From Veillonellaceae bacterium (GTDB lineage: Bacteria; Bacillota; Negativicutes; Veillonellales; Dialisteraceae): 64,000 nt of DNA. The stretch lies in contig DAJPGA010000001.1 in assembly GCA_025992895.1 (NCBI GenBank), positions 286,001-350,000 of the forward strand, given 5' to 3'. Under the pieces are notes generated by a model that searched no databases, was not told the origin of the DNA, and saw nothing but the letters and a program-made list of their open reading frames with translations. Below, piece by piece: positions 32,588-41,117 of this stretch. Numbering within the stretch: position 1 is the stretch's first letter; every line of letters begins with the position of its first letter. The translations under genes and the position numbers were made by a program.

Positions 32588-33910
32588 ATGGATAATGAAA
32601 CGAAACGCGCGGAATCGTTGTTCCTCGCAGGAGAGTTTGCAGAGAGTCTTTCGCTGCTGAAAGAGCTGGCGAAGGACCCGGCAAATGGCAGGGCACAGTA
32701 CTTGCTCGGGCTCTTCTATTTCTATGCGGTGGAAGTACGCTGGAATGGAGACCGTTTCCTGGAGCTGGTGGACAGCGGATGGAGAGCAGGTGATGTGCTC
32801 TCCGGATTCTTCATCCTCTACCGGGACGGAGAAGGAAACAAGAAGGAAATGACGGAGAAGTATGTAGAACATATGAAGAAACTTCTTCCGATGGCAAAGG
32901 CCGGCGATCCTTTTGCGATGCGCCAGATTGCGATTCTTTATGAGCGCGGCCTGGGACGCAAGATCAATATGGATCAGGCATATGACTGGTATGTGCGTTC
33001 AGCCGAGAAGGGGCTGTGCCTTTCGATGGCGGACGCAGGGCGCATCGCGATGGACGAAAGTTTCTCGCGGTATGATCCGAAGCTCGCTTTCACCTGGTTC
33101 CTGAAGGGAGCTGCGCTTGGGTATCACGAAGCGGAGCTGCGCCTCGGGGACTGCTTCTACGGCGCTATCGGCGTCGAGGAGGACAAGGAGAAGGCAGCGA
33201 CCTGTTTTGAACGCGCTTCGAACCACGGAAACGGGGAAGCGTCGGATGCGCTGGGCACGATGTACGTCCTTGGCGACGGCATTTCCCAGGACATGGACAA
33301 AGCGTATGAATTCTTCACGAAGGGCGCAGAGCAGGGCTCCCCGAGCTGCATGTACAAGCTCGGTGACTGCTACCTCTACGGCCGCGGGACAGAAATCAAT
33401 TACGAAAAAGCGATGGATCTCTACCTGGCCGCCTGGGATAAGGGAAATGTCCCTGCCGGGCGTTCCATCGGACGCATGCACCTTCTGGGGCTTGCGAAGA
33501 ACAGTGATGCCAGCGAAGGCTTCCGTTGGATCGAGAAGGCTGCTGATACCGGCGATATCGATGCCATTGCCTCTCTGGGCGACTGCTATGTGAACGGGGC
33601 AGGCACGGAAGTCGACGAAGAAAAAGGAAGGACGCTCCTTGAAGAAGCTGCTGAGCAGGGACAGGCGGAAGCCATCTGCGAGCTCGGCGAGCTGGCACTC
33701 CGTGACCAGGACGGGGACGGCGCCGTCAGGCGTTTCAAGGAAGCAGCGGCGCAGGGCTATCCAAGGGCTGAAAATTTCCTCGGCCTCTGCTATGCGACCG
33801 GCATCGGCGGGACGAGAAATCTCCGTGCCGCTGAAGAATGTTTCAGAAGAAGTGACGCGCAGGGTGATCCTGACGCGAAGTTGTTGATGCAGCAATATTT
33901 GAATGCCTGA
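32588..33910 (+). CDS. Sel1-like repeat (SLR) protein, copy A
   Basis: The start is ATG 32588 behind GAGGTG, giving 440 residues. The protein is built of about ten helix-turn-helix Sel1 repeats of about 36 residues, with hallmark pieces such as ALGTMYVLGDGISQDMDKAY, YKLGDCYLYGRGTEINYEKA and ASLGDCYVNGAGTEVDEEKG. No signal peptide or membrane span is seen, so it is probably cytoplasmic. Sel1 proteins act as scaffolds for protein-protein contacts; the partner is unknown. It is followed by a second Sel1 gene, 15 bases after the stop, so the two form an operon. A third, broken member is at 38651. Confidence 0.9.
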   Translation: MDNETKRAESLFLAGEFAESLSLLKELAKDPANGRAQYLLGLFYFYAVEVRWNGDRFLELVDSGWRAGDVLSGFFILYRDGEGNKKEMTEKYVEHMKKLLPMAKAGDPFAMRQIAILYERGLGRKINMDQAYDWYVRSAEKGLCLSMADAGRIAMDESFSRYDPKLAFTWFLKGAALGYHEAELRLGDCFYGAIGVEEDKEKAATCFERASNHGNGEASDALGTMYVLGDGISQDMDKAYEFFTKGAEQGSPSCMYKLGDCYLYGRGTEINYEKAMDLYLAAWDKGNVPAGRSIGRMHLLGLAKNSDASEGFRWIEKAADTGDIDAIASLGDCYVNGAGTEVDEEKGRTLLEEAAEQGQAEAICELGELALRDQDGDGAVRRFKEAAAQGYPRAENFLGLCYATGIGGTRNLRAAEECFRRSDAQGDPDAKLLMQQYLNA

Positions 33911-33925
33911 TTGTATGGAGGAACA

Positions 33926-35011
33926 ATGAATCAGTCACAGGGTGAGTCTTTATTTATGCAGGGAAAAATCGACGAAGCGGTCGTAGAACTTCAGAAAGAA
34001 GCGAAGATGGGGGCGCCAAGAGCTATGTACCTCATCGGCTGCTGCCTTCGCGAAGGCTATGGCCACGTCGAAGCCGACGAAAGGAAAGCGGTCAAATGGT
34101 TCAAGAAAGGTTACGAGGAAGGCAGCGCACTCTGCGGCATTTCCCTCGTGAACGGGACCGATGATCAGGAAATGTGGGATATCGTGAATGAATGCTTCCC
34201 GCGTGTCCTCAAGGCTGCCGTTTCCGGCGACGTTCTTGCTATGGATGAAGCAGGGCGCTTCTACCTGGGCGCTCTCATCGTCAACTTTGAAGAAGGCATG
34301 AAGTGGCTGACAAAAGCAGCGCTCGCTGAATACTGGCGCGCGCTCTACGATCTGGGCTCCGCCTACGAAGAAGGGTACGCCGTTCCAAGAAACGAAGAAC
34401 GCGCCATGTTCTGCTTCAAGAAAGCGGCAGAATTCCATGACCAGTACAGTGAATACAAAGTGGGCGAGATGCTCCTGAACTCCTGGAAAAAGGAAAAAGA
34501 CACGAAGAAAGCGGCTGAATGGCTGAAAAAGTCGTGGAAACACGGCAACGGCGAAGCAGCCATGCTCCTCGCGTCCGTCTATGAAAACAGCGTCGACAAG
34601 GAAGACCAGGAGAAAGCCTTCCGCTGGTACGAAAGAGCGGCCGAAGCCGGCATCCCCGAAGCACTCGCCGAACTTGCCTACGATTACGATCAGGGCTTTG
34701 TCGTAGAAAAAGACAGAAAGAAAGCTGTCTCCCTTTATAAAAAGGCCATTGCCATGGGCCACGAAGAAAGCCTCATGTCCCTCGCGCTCCTGTGCCTCGA
34801 AGAAAAAGACGAGAAAAACGGCTTCCTCTATATGAAAGAAGCCGCCGAAGCCGGCATCCCCCGCGCCCAGTACGCAGCAGGTATGATGTATCTTCAAGGC
34901 AAAGGCACCGAAGAAAACCGAGACGAAGCCTTCCGCTGGATCGAAGCCGCCGCAGAAAACGGCGTAGACGAAGCAGAAGCCGTCCTCGAACATAACGGAT
35001 ATATGATTTAA
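33926..35011 (+). CDS. Sel1-like repeat (SLR) protein, copy B
   Basis: The start is ATG 33926 with GGAGG five bases before, giving 361 residues made of Sel1 repeats (for example YLIGCCLREGYGHVEADERK, YDLGSAYEEGYAVPRNEERA, YAAGMMYLQGKGTEENRDEA). It has no export signal. It shares its ancestry with copy A but is diverged, and the tandem arrangement suggests duplication. Function is unknown beyond likely scaffolding. A strong terminator follows. Confidence 0.9.
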   Translation: MNQSQGESLFMQGKIDEAVVELQKEAKMGAPRAMYLIGCCLREGYGHVEADERKAVKWFKKGYEEGSALCGISLVNGTDDQEMWDIVNECFPRVLKAAVSGDVLAMDEAGRFYLGALIVNFEEGMKWLTKAALAEYWRALYDLGSAYEEGYAVPRNEERAMFCFKKAAEFHDQYSEYKVGEMLLNSWKKEKDTKKAAEWLKKSWKHGNGEAAMLLASVYENSVDKEDQEKAFRWYERAAEAGIPEALAELAYDYDQGFVVEKDRKKAVSLYKKAIAMGHEESLMSLALLCLEEKDEKNGFLYMKEAAEAGIPRAQYAAGMMYLQGKGTEENRDEAFRWIEAAAENGVDEAEAVLEHNGYMI

Positions 35012-35020
35012 GAAGCAATG

Positions 35021-35062
35021 AAAAAGCATTGAAAACAGAAACGAGTTTTCAATGCTTTTTTT
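35021..35062 (+). terminator. Terminator of the Sel1 operon
   Basis: AAAAAGCATTGAAAAC (35021-35036) pairs with GTTTTCAATGCTTTTT (35045-35060). Confidence 0.9.
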
Positions 35063-35094
35063 GTGGAGATATGGAGTGACTCGATATTTTCTTA

Positions 35095-35600
35095 AAATGA
35101 ACCCCTTTCGGCGCATGCGCGCCACTTTCCCCTGACGGGGACAGCTTTTGCCGCTGGTACTGTTAGACTTTGTGTCACTTTTGACACTTGTTGATGTGAG
35201 AAGTAACAGTCTCGGTGTTTGGGCGTCCCCGTTAGGGGAAGCTGTCGAACCTTTAACACTGATGTTCGACTGAAGGGGTGCATTATTCATCGCACTTAGT
35301 TATATAAAAAGGTTTTACGAGCGAAGTGAGGTTGTAAGGTTTTCCACGAGCAGCGCGAGGTTTAAGGGTATCGGAGCTCGCCCCGTAGGGGGAGTGTATC
35401 GTATGAGGGGATTACATAAAGTTTCAAACAAATCAGATTGAAAATCCTTTCTTTATTCCTTGTGAAGCCTTCCCTTCTGGGGAAGGTGCGCAGCTTATCT
35501 TTTATCTGTAGCTGCGCGGAAACAGCAGTTATATAAAGGTGCCGGCGAACAGGGTTGATTACCACGGACTCAGTCCGGTCGTAAGGTTTTCCATCTTTTC
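35095..35600. repeat. Mosaic hairpin repeat elements
   Basis: The stretch holds CTTTCGGCGCATGCGCGCCAC with CTTTCCCCTGACGGGGACAG, GAGCGAAGTGAGG, a block (35425-35520) nearly identical to 17346-17444, and a CGGACT-C-AGTCCG stem (35564-35576). No gene is visible in 35063-35683. Confidence 0.75.
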
Positions 35601-35607
35601 CCAAAAA

Positions 35608-35623
35608 TGTTTCACGTGAAACA
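35608..35623. promoter_or_regulatory. parS: parS site 4
   Basis: A perfect TGTTTCACGTGAAACA in the gap before the LysR gene. Confidence 0.95.
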
Positions 35624-35683
35624 TTTTTGTTTTTAGGATTTCTCTTTTCCCTTTTTACGGTTTTATGAAAGGTTTTCTCTTAT

Positions 35684-36622
35684 TTAAAGATTCTCCCCCG
35701 CGAGTTCTTCCTTCAGTAGCTGGATGAATTCATCGCGGATGGACCAGGGGGCGGCTTTTGTCCTTACGCCGACGGACATGGCGTACTTGGTCTCGGGCAG
35801 GGGGATGACGTACATTTCCCTGAGATCTTCTTTGGAAAGGGAGGAGCGGACGAGGTTCTGGGGGCAGAAGAGGGCACCCATGCCTTTTCCGGAGAGGCAG
35901 AGGAGGGTTTCCATGTTGTTCGACATGCAGCGGATGAAGGGGGTGAAGGGCGCTTCGGCGAGGTAGAGTGTCTCGAAGTAGCCGGAGACGTTTTCGCCAC
36001 GGGTATTCAGGAAGGGGCATTTGGCGAAGGGGCGCATGCCTTCTTTGACATCCCTCTGGAGGGCGGCGGAGACTTCTTCGATGGTGCCTTCTACGGTTTC
36101 GTCGAAGAGTTTCTTTGTGATGAGTAGGCAGATCTGTTCTTCGTAGATCGGTTCTATTTCTATACCTGGCGGGACTTCCCGGTAGTGGCCGATGGAGAGG
36201 TCGATGTCCCCTTCGACGAGGCGGGTCCGGAGCTGTTTATTCGTAGATTCCAGAATGCGGAAAGTGACGCCCGGATGCTTGTCCCCGAATTTCTTCAGGA
36301 TGGGCGGAAGAAGGGTCCTGCCGCGGACGTAGCCAATGCCGATACGCAGTTCTCCAGTCTTTTCTTCTGCGATGTCCAGAAGAGATCGGCGCATGGATTC
36401 CTCCTCGCCTGTGAGAGAGAGGGCGTATTGGAAGAAGGTCCTTCCTCCATACGTGAGCTCGAGGGGGACGTGGCGAATGATAAGTTTGCAGTTCAGCTCG
36501 CGTTCCAGAGCGGCGATGCTGGCAGAGAGCGTCTGCTGGGAAATATGGAGTTTCTCAGCCGCGCGCGTGAAATTCTTCTCCCGCGCAAGCATGATGAAAT
36601 AATGCAGCGATTGAAAGTTCAT
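35684..36622 (-). CDS. LysR-family transcriptional regulator
   Basis: The 312-residue protein has an N-terminal winged helix-turn-helix (LHYFIMLAREKNFTRAAEKLHISQQTLSASIAALE, split by the usual FxxAA and SQxxLSxxI pattern). It is followed by a two-lobed ligand-binding domain (GELRIGIGYVRGRTLLPPIL, DLSIGHYREVPPGIEIEPIY). The inducer is unknown. The gene is transcribed away from the small-protein genes at 36778 and shares the promoter gap with them, so it may control them. A minus-strand TATAAT lies at 36653-36658. Confidence 0.93.
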   Translation of the reverse strand: MNFQSLHYFIMLAREKNFTRAAEKLHISQQTLSASIAALERELNCKLIIRHVPLELTYGGRTFFQYALSLTGEEESMRRSLLDIAEEKTGELRIGIGYVRGRTLLPPILKKFGDKHPGVTFRILESTNKQLRTRLVEGDIDLSIGHYREVPPGIEIEPIYEEQICLLITKKLFDETVEGTIEEVSAALQRDVKEGMRPFAKCPFLNTRGENVSGYFETLYLAEAPFTPFIRCMSNNMETLLCLSGKGMGALFCPQNLVRSSLSKEDLREMYVIPLPETKYAMSVGVRTKAAPWSIRDEFIQLLKEELAGENL

Positions 36623-36694
36623 AGTGACTCCTTTCCATGGTTCATTTCTTTCATTATAACAAAAATACCATGTAATATATACGAATTTAAACAG

Positions 36695-36724
36695 TTGGAT
36701 ATTGTTACTTGAAATCTCTATACT
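36695..36724 (+). promoter_or_regulatory. Promoter of the small helical-protein genes
   Basis: TTGGAT, 18 bases, TATACT (36719-36724), followed by ATGGACAGATCG. The -10 region and the bases after it closely match the promoter at 37550-37578. Confidence 0.65.
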
Positions 36725-36777
36725 ATGGACAGATCGAAGAGATCAAGAAATCAACCATAGAAAGGGAGCATATAAAA

Positions 36778-36945
36778 ATGGAAAAAATCATTGATCGTGA
36801 AAACAAGGAAGCAGTCAAAGCATTGAAGAAGGATAACTTCTATTTCGGCTACATGGCAGCCAGGAAACTGGAAAGAGCCGATTATGTAGAAACCATCAGC
36901 GGCCTCAGAAAACCGGAAGCTAAGAAAATCAAAGCCGCTGTCTAA
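36778..36945 (+). CDS. Small helical-repeat protein, member 1
   Basis: ATG 36778 gives 55 residues, starting MEKIIDRENKEAVKALKK. It contains one unit of a motif seen in three neighbouring genes: N/E-K-x-A-V-x-x-[LM]-K, a gap, F/Y-x-x-[YF], then K-x-[ML]-E-R-A-[ED]. It has no cysteines, no export signal and a high charge, so it is probably a short cytoplasmic helical hairpin. No database family comes to mind. It lies 30 bases before member 2. Function is unknown. Confidence 0.7.
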   Translation: MEKIIDRENKEAVKALKKDNFYFGYMAARKLERADYVETISGLRKPEAKKIKAAV

Positions 36946-36975
36946 GAAGTTACCGGCAGAAAGGAAGCAGGAATC

Positions 36976-37203
36976 ATGGAAAAAATCATTGATACAGTCA
37001 ATAAGAAAGCCGTCGAGGACATGAAAGAAGAGAGCCCGTACACAGCCTTCAAGAGTGAGAAGAACCTGGAAAGAGCGGAAGCCATGGAAGAGACGGCAGC
37101 TGCTTCCAAAGTTGAAAAGGAAGAATCTTCCGAAGACTATGTTTCCTATAAGGAAAAGAAAAACCTCGAGCGTGCCAGCCGCATCATCGAGAATGAAAAG
37201 TAA
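36976..37203 (+). CDS. Small helical-repeat protein, member 2
   Basis: The 75-residue protein has two motif units: NKKAVEDMKEE..YTAFKSEKNLERAEAM and a second degenerate one ending YVSYKEKKNLERASRI. The N-terminus MEKIIDTVNKKAVEDMK parallels member 1 closely. It is charged, soluble and without known homologue. AAGGAAG precedes the ATG. It is cotranscribed with member 1 and followed by a terminator near 37313-37347. Confidence 0.72.
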   Translation: MEKIIDTVNKKAVEDMKEESPYTAFKSEKNLERAEAMEETAAASKVEKEESSEDYVSYKEKKNLERASRIIENEK

Positions 37204-37309
37204 TGAAATATCAGGAGTCTGATCATATGCAAATGACAGACTTCATGGAAAGGAGGAATTGCTATCGATCATCCCCGTCCCGCAAGGAAGAAACCAAATC
37301 ACTGTTAAA

Positions 37310-37347
37310 AAGGAGCCCTGAAGCATTGCTGCAGGACTCTTTTTTTA
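37310..37347 (+). terminator. Terminator after small-protein member 2
   Basis: GAGCCCTG pairs with CAGGACTC (one mismatch), followed by eight T. Confidence 0.7.
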
Positions 37348-37359
37348 TGGGATCTTCTG

Positions 37360-37387
37360 TTGACAATTTATTTTTTCCGTCTATAAT
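37360..37387 (+). promoter_or_regulatory. Strong promoter of a candidate sRNA
   Basis: A perfect TTGACA (37360-37365), 16 bases, and a perfect TATAAT (37382-37387). It is one of the best promoters in the window and has no gene behind it. Confidence 0.8.
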
Positions 37388-37394
37388 ATGTGGT

Positions 37395-37467
37395 ACAAAG
37401 AAGAACTGGTTTCGGGATTCACCCTCGGGGAATTAGCCCCCTTTGGGCCCGAAAGCGGTTCTTTTTT
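37395..37467 (+). ncRNA. Candidate small structured RNA (~73 nt)
   Basis: The predicted transcript starts about eight bases after the TATAAT. It folds almost entirely into AGAACTGGTTTCGGG (37402-37416) paired with CCCGAAAGCGGTTCT (37448-37462), with an inner GGGG-AATTAG-CCCC hairpin (37427-37440), and ends in a T run. No start codon with a ribosome site is inside. It lies between two members of the small helical-protein family. It could be a regulatory RNA; the identity is unknown. Confidence 0.6.
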
Positions 37468-37549
37468 ATTGTCTGCATACATATCGCAATGGCGCTATTG
37501 GTAATCATTCTTACAAATAAAACTTGTGACTCCCACAAATTGAATTTGT

Positions 37550-37578
37550 TTGTCTGTATTTCGAAAAACATCTATACT
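37550..37578 (+). promoter_or_regulatory. Promoter of small-protein member 3
   Basis: TTGTCT (37550-37555), 17 bases, TATACT (37573-37578), then ATAAACAGATAG. It shares its -10 and downstream sequence with the promoter at 36695-36724. Confidence 0.7.
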
Positions 37579-37584
37579 ATAAAC

Positions 37585-37752
37585 AGATAGTCAGATACTT
37601 CATAGAGATAGCACTCGTAATTCAATCGGGGGTTCTATCATCATGAGGCAGTCATTTTTCGACGCTGCCCGTCACCTGTAATAACCCGGGGGCTTGATGG
37701 TACGGCGCTAGTCGTGTTTGGGGAGTTTTTCTTCAAGAAAGGATGACGAATC
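37585..37752 (+). promoter_or_regulatory. Long structured 5' leader of unknown type
   Basis: About 168 bases separate the promoter from member 3. Possible pairings are GATAG with CTATC, GGGTT (about 37627) with AACCC (about 37683), CATCA with TGATG, and GGCAG with CTGCC. GC-rich and AT-rich parts alternate as in cis-regulatory RNAs. I do not recognise it as a known riboswitch class. Confidence 0.4.
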
Positions 37753-38037
37753 ATGGAAAAGAAAGTAGAAGAAATGACAGAAGAGGCCATTGAGAAAATG
37801 AAAAAGGAGCACGAATTCTCCGGTTTCCGTACAGAGAAGACGATGGAACGTGCTGAACAGCTCGAAGACGCAATGACCGATGCCGACAAAAATGTAAGCG
37901 GTGAAACAGAAGTAGAAAAAGTCGATGAGAAAGCAGTCGAAGATCTGAAGAAGAAACATGAATTCTCCGGCTATGTCGCAGAAAAGACAATGGAAAGAGC
38001 CGAAGAAATCGTCGATGCTCTGAAAGAAGACAAATAA
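37753..38037 (+). CDS. Small helical-repeat protein, member 3 (two clear units)
   Basis: The 94-residue protein has two near-identical units: EEAIEKMKKEHEFSGFRTEK-TMERAEQ and EKAVEDLKKKHEFSGYVAEK-TMERAEE. The conserved core HEFSG[FY]xxEKTMERAE joins two charged helices. It is soluble and acidic, without cysteines. The internal duplication makes it the best template for the family motif seen in members 1 and 2. AAAGGATG precedes the ATG. A terminator follows. No known family is recognised; the function is unknown. Confidence 0.8.
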   Translation: MEKKVEEMTEEAIEKMKKEHEFSGFRTEKTMERAEQLEDAMTDADKNVSGETEVEKVDEKAVEDLKKKHEFSGYVAEKTMERAEEIVDALKEDK

Positions 38038-38087
38038 TTTGGTTCCATGGATTGAATCCACCAATCTATGCATATAAATTAAATCAG

Positions 38088-38115
38088 AAAGGCCAGCCGT
38101 AAAGCTGGTCTTTTT
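38088..38115 (+). terminator. Terminator of small-protein member 3
   Basis: GGCCAGC (38091-38097) pairs with GCTGGTC (38104-38110), followed by five T. Confidence 0.85.
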
Positions 38116-38149
38116 GATTGGGGAAATGGGAAACCGCAGTTAAGTGCCG

Positions 38150-38450
38150 CAAATACTCGCCTTCCCAGACGGGGAAGAATGCCTTTGACCTTGCCCTGGA
38201 AGAATGCCTTTGACCTTGCTCCGGCAGGAGAAGGTGGACCGTATACCGGTTGACAATAATGGTAAGAGTATGAATGACTCGAAAGTTGGTGTACGGGTCG
38301 GATACAGTAGTTCCTCAGCCGCCAGGCTGGTTTTGTGGTTTTTACGATGAGTTGTATTTCTTCAAGGCGTTAGCCTTGGTTTTACGGTTTTCAAAAGGGT
38401 TGATTACCTCGAGCACAGCGAGGTTGTATGGTTTTCGCTTTTCGCCCCCA
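38150..38450. repeat. Mosaic hairpin repeat elements
   Basis: CCTTGCTCC-GGCA-GGAGAAGG (38213-38233), CAGCC-GCCA-GGCTG (38321-38334), CAAGGC..GCCTTG and GAGCACAGCGAGG blocks. No gene is visible in 38116-38650; a TATAAT (38604-38609) probably serves the next gene. Confidence 0.7.
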
Positions 38451-38650
38451 ATCCCTCCCTACACTCCCTGCATTCCTGCTGCTTTCCCATACGGAAAAGG
38501 TATAAAACCAGATTCAAAAGAGGAATGGAAAGATTCGATAATTTCTATATATCTGGCCGTTTTCTCTGTTATAATAATTGTAGAAAGAATGATTGATCTG
38601 GCGTATAATGATTGGATGTTTTATACATGGTACGCATGGAAGGAGTCTGT

Positions 38651-39748
38651 ATGACAGAGATAGAAAAAGCGCGGGAGCTTTTCATTTCCTGCCGCTTGAA
38701 GGAGGCAAAGCCTCTCTTGGAGGAACTGGCCGGGGCCGGTGACAGCGATGCGCTGTACATGCTGGCCATGATGACGTATGACGTGGATATCGCTATCGAG
38801 CTTCTGGCAAAGAGCGCTGCGAAAGGAAATGCGGGCGCCAAGCTGATGCGCCTTGCGCTCATGGCAGATGCTTCGGAGGAAACGATCGCCGAGGCGGAGA
38901 AGTCGATCATCCCGGAAATAGAGAAAGAGGCAGAGGAAGATCCCGTCCTTGCCGATGCGCTGGGGACGTTTTACCTCGTTTATGGAAAGAAGCGCGAAGG
39001 ATGGACAGAAAAGGGGATGGCCCTCCTCTCCATGGCAGAGCAGAAAGAATACTGGAAAGCATCGATCCACCTCGGAAGCGCGTTCAATGAGCTGCGCGAA
39101 AATCCGCTGGGGGATGCAGACCGGTTCAATCCGGGCGAAGCCATCATCCATTTCTCCTTTGCCGCTGTGAAAGGCGCACCGGAAGCGGAGTATTTCATGG
39201 GCTTCCTCGTCTACAGGGGCCTTGGCACGAAGCAGGACTAGAAAGCAGCCATCCAGCTCTGGAAGAAAGCGGCGGCCTCGGGCTACATGACCGCGGCGCT
39301 GACGCTTGGCTTCGTCCTTTCCTTCTCCAAGAACGAGAAGGAAAAGAAGGACGCTTTCAAATACACGAAGATGGCAGCCGAATCGGGAGATCCGACGGCA
39401 GAAGGAAATCTGGCAAACTGCTACTACTACGGCACAGGCACGAGGAAGGACAGACGTCTGGCCCGCCTCTACTACAAAAAAGCCGCAGAGAAGGGGATGG
39501 AGTCGTCTGCTATGCAGCTTGGCGTCATGTACCACGAAGACGGCAAGGACGGCAAAGCCTTTGAAATATTCAGGAAATCCGCGGAAAACGGCTATCCGGC
39601 ATCGATGGGATGGCTGGCCGCTTGTTATGAAAATGGGTATGGAACGGAAAGGAACAGGGAAATGGCGAAATTCTGGCTGACCCGCGCTGCCGATCTGGGT
39701 GACGAGGACGCGAAGAAAGCGCTTTCCATCATTTCCGGGAATGGTTAA
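38651..39748 (+). pseudogene. Sel1-like repeat protein interrupted by an in-frame TAG
   Basis: From ATG 38651 (AAGGAG six bases before) a Sel1 protein of 365 codons runs to 39748, but TAG at 39239-39241 splits it after codon 196. The repeat reads GLGTKQD-stop-KAAIQLWKKAA, where Sel1 proteins normally have tyrosine or phenylalanine, so a single change from TAC or TAT explains the stop. The sequence after it keeps full Sel1 repeats in the same frame (NLANCYYYGTGTRKDRRLAR, AWLAACYENGYGTERNREMA style), so the break is recent. No restart with a good ribosome site is seen. Read-through by a suppressor is possible but unsupported. Confidence 0.85.
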
Positions 39749-39755
39749 GGATTCA

Positions 39756-41081
39756 ATGATTAGAAAAGAATGTATTTCAATTCTGGCGGCATGCCTCCTG
39801 GGCATTTCTTCGCTGCCAGCTTTCGCGGCGGCACCGGTCATTCCGCAGATGCCTGACCGCATTATCCGGGCGGAAAATGCGAAGGAGGGGCTGAATGCAC
39901 CTTCCTCGGAAAAGGATCTCGTGCTCCTCACATGGGCAGAGAATCCGGAATCTGTCCGTTATGAAGTGGAAATTTTCCGCGGTCTTCCTTACAATCTGGA
40001 CCGCAATGAACCTCTGGCGGATCACGTCTATGACAACCAGAGAATCTATACGAATAAAGTCATCATCGACCTGTCGAAGATTCCGGCAGGGGACGGCGTG
40101 CTCTACTGGCGCGTGCGCCCGATCGATGCCGACTGGACAGGCCTTGCGCCGTTCTCCGCGCCGATGGAAGTCAGGAGCACGATGAAGCGCCTCGGCCGTG
40201 ATGCGCCGCTTCCGAACGTCTACCGTCCGGAAAACGGCTCTTCGCTCCTCTATCCCGTCTATTCCTACGCAGGGATCCCGGGCGCGGCGAAGTACGAAGT
40301 GGAAGTGACAGACGCCTATCCGGAAACCCTTTCCGGCACAGCACCTTCTGCCCACCGCGTCTTTTCCCGCGTGACCTCCCTTTCGAACGTCTATGACAGC
40401 GATCCCAGAATCGGGACCTACTACTGGCGCGTCAGGGGGATGGACGAGACAGGCGCACCCGTCGGCGAATGGAGCCTTCCCGAACGCGTGAGAAATGACG
40501 TCGAGAGCCGCTACAACGTCGGCATCTTCGGCGACAGCATCACCCAGGGCGGCGGCCACCTCTACCACAGCCCCGCCGATATGGCGTACAGCTACGTTTC
40601 CTACCTCGATTTCCCTGCCGTCAATATGGGAAGAAGCGGCGATACCGTGGAAATGATGTACGACCGCTTCGACAGGGACGTCCTTCCCTTCCACGTGAAG
40701 TACCTCCTCATCATGGGAGGCATCAATGACCTGCGCATGGGCACGAGCCCGGACAAGGTCATCGAGTACCTGGAAAAAATCCGTCAGAAGTGCATCGACC
40801 ACGGCATCACGCCGATCCTCATGACCATCGTGCCGCTCAATCCGGAAAACATCCAGAAATACTACGGCGAGACCACCTACGCAGGCTGGAAGGAATCCGT
40901 CGCCAAAGTGAACGACTACATCAGGACGAAACCATATATCGACACCGCCGCGCCATTTGCATCCTTCGACGTCATGCCGTCGGAATTTGCCATGGACGGC
41001 ATCCACGGCGACTGGAACGCCAAGCAGATGATCGCAGGGGAAATCAACCGCGAAATCGGCCATTTCATACCGACCTATTAA
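39756..41081 (+). CDS. Secreted SGNH/GDSL hydrolase, copy 1
   Basis: ATG 39756 (AAGGA upstream) gives 441 residues with a Sec signal (about 1-24, ending AFA). Two beta-sandwich, fibronectin-like modules follow (about 50-145 and 160-245), each with a VYYWRVR or LYWRVRP strand. The SGNH domain (about 250-441) has block I GDSITQGG (S261), block II GRSGD (G295), block III GGIND (N324) and block V DGIHGD (D414, H417), so all catalytic residues are present. It is likely a periplasmic esterase or deacetylase acting on acyl groups of surface glycans. A close paralogue follows, 36 bases downstream. Confidence 0.9.
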   Translation: MIRKECISILAACLLGISSLPAFAAAPVIPQMPDRIIRAENAKEGLNAPSSEKDLVLLTWAENPESVRYEVEIFRGLPYNLDRNEPLADHVYDNQRIYTNKVIIDLSKIPAGDGVLYWRVRPIDADWTGLAPFSAPMEVRSTMKRLGRDAPLPNVYRPENGSSLLYPVYSYAGIPGAAKYEVEVTDAYPETLSGTAPSAHRVFSRVTSLSNVYDSDPRIGTYYWRVRGMDETGAPVGEWSLPERVRNDVESRYNVGIFGDSITQGGGHLYHSPADMAYSYVSYLDFPAVNMGRSGDTVEMMYDRFDRDVLPFHVKYLLIMGGINDLRMGTSPDKVIEYLEKIRQKCIDHGITPILMTIVPLNPENIQKYYGETTYAGWKESVAKVNDYIRTKPYIDTAAPFASFDVMPSEFAMDGIHGDWNAKQMIAGEINREIGHFIPTY

Positions 41082-41117
41082 TAGAAATCTTATAAGAAAG
41101 ACAGGGGGGAGATTTCG

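Noticed and set aside
37203..37436. A 77-residue reading frame after small-protein member 2
   Set aside because: It crosses a terminator and a perfect promoter, has no ribosome site and no family motif.
37585..37752. Assignment of the leader to a known riboswitch (glycine, Mn, fluoride, c-di-GMP)
   Set aside because: None of the core consensus pieces of those classes is present.
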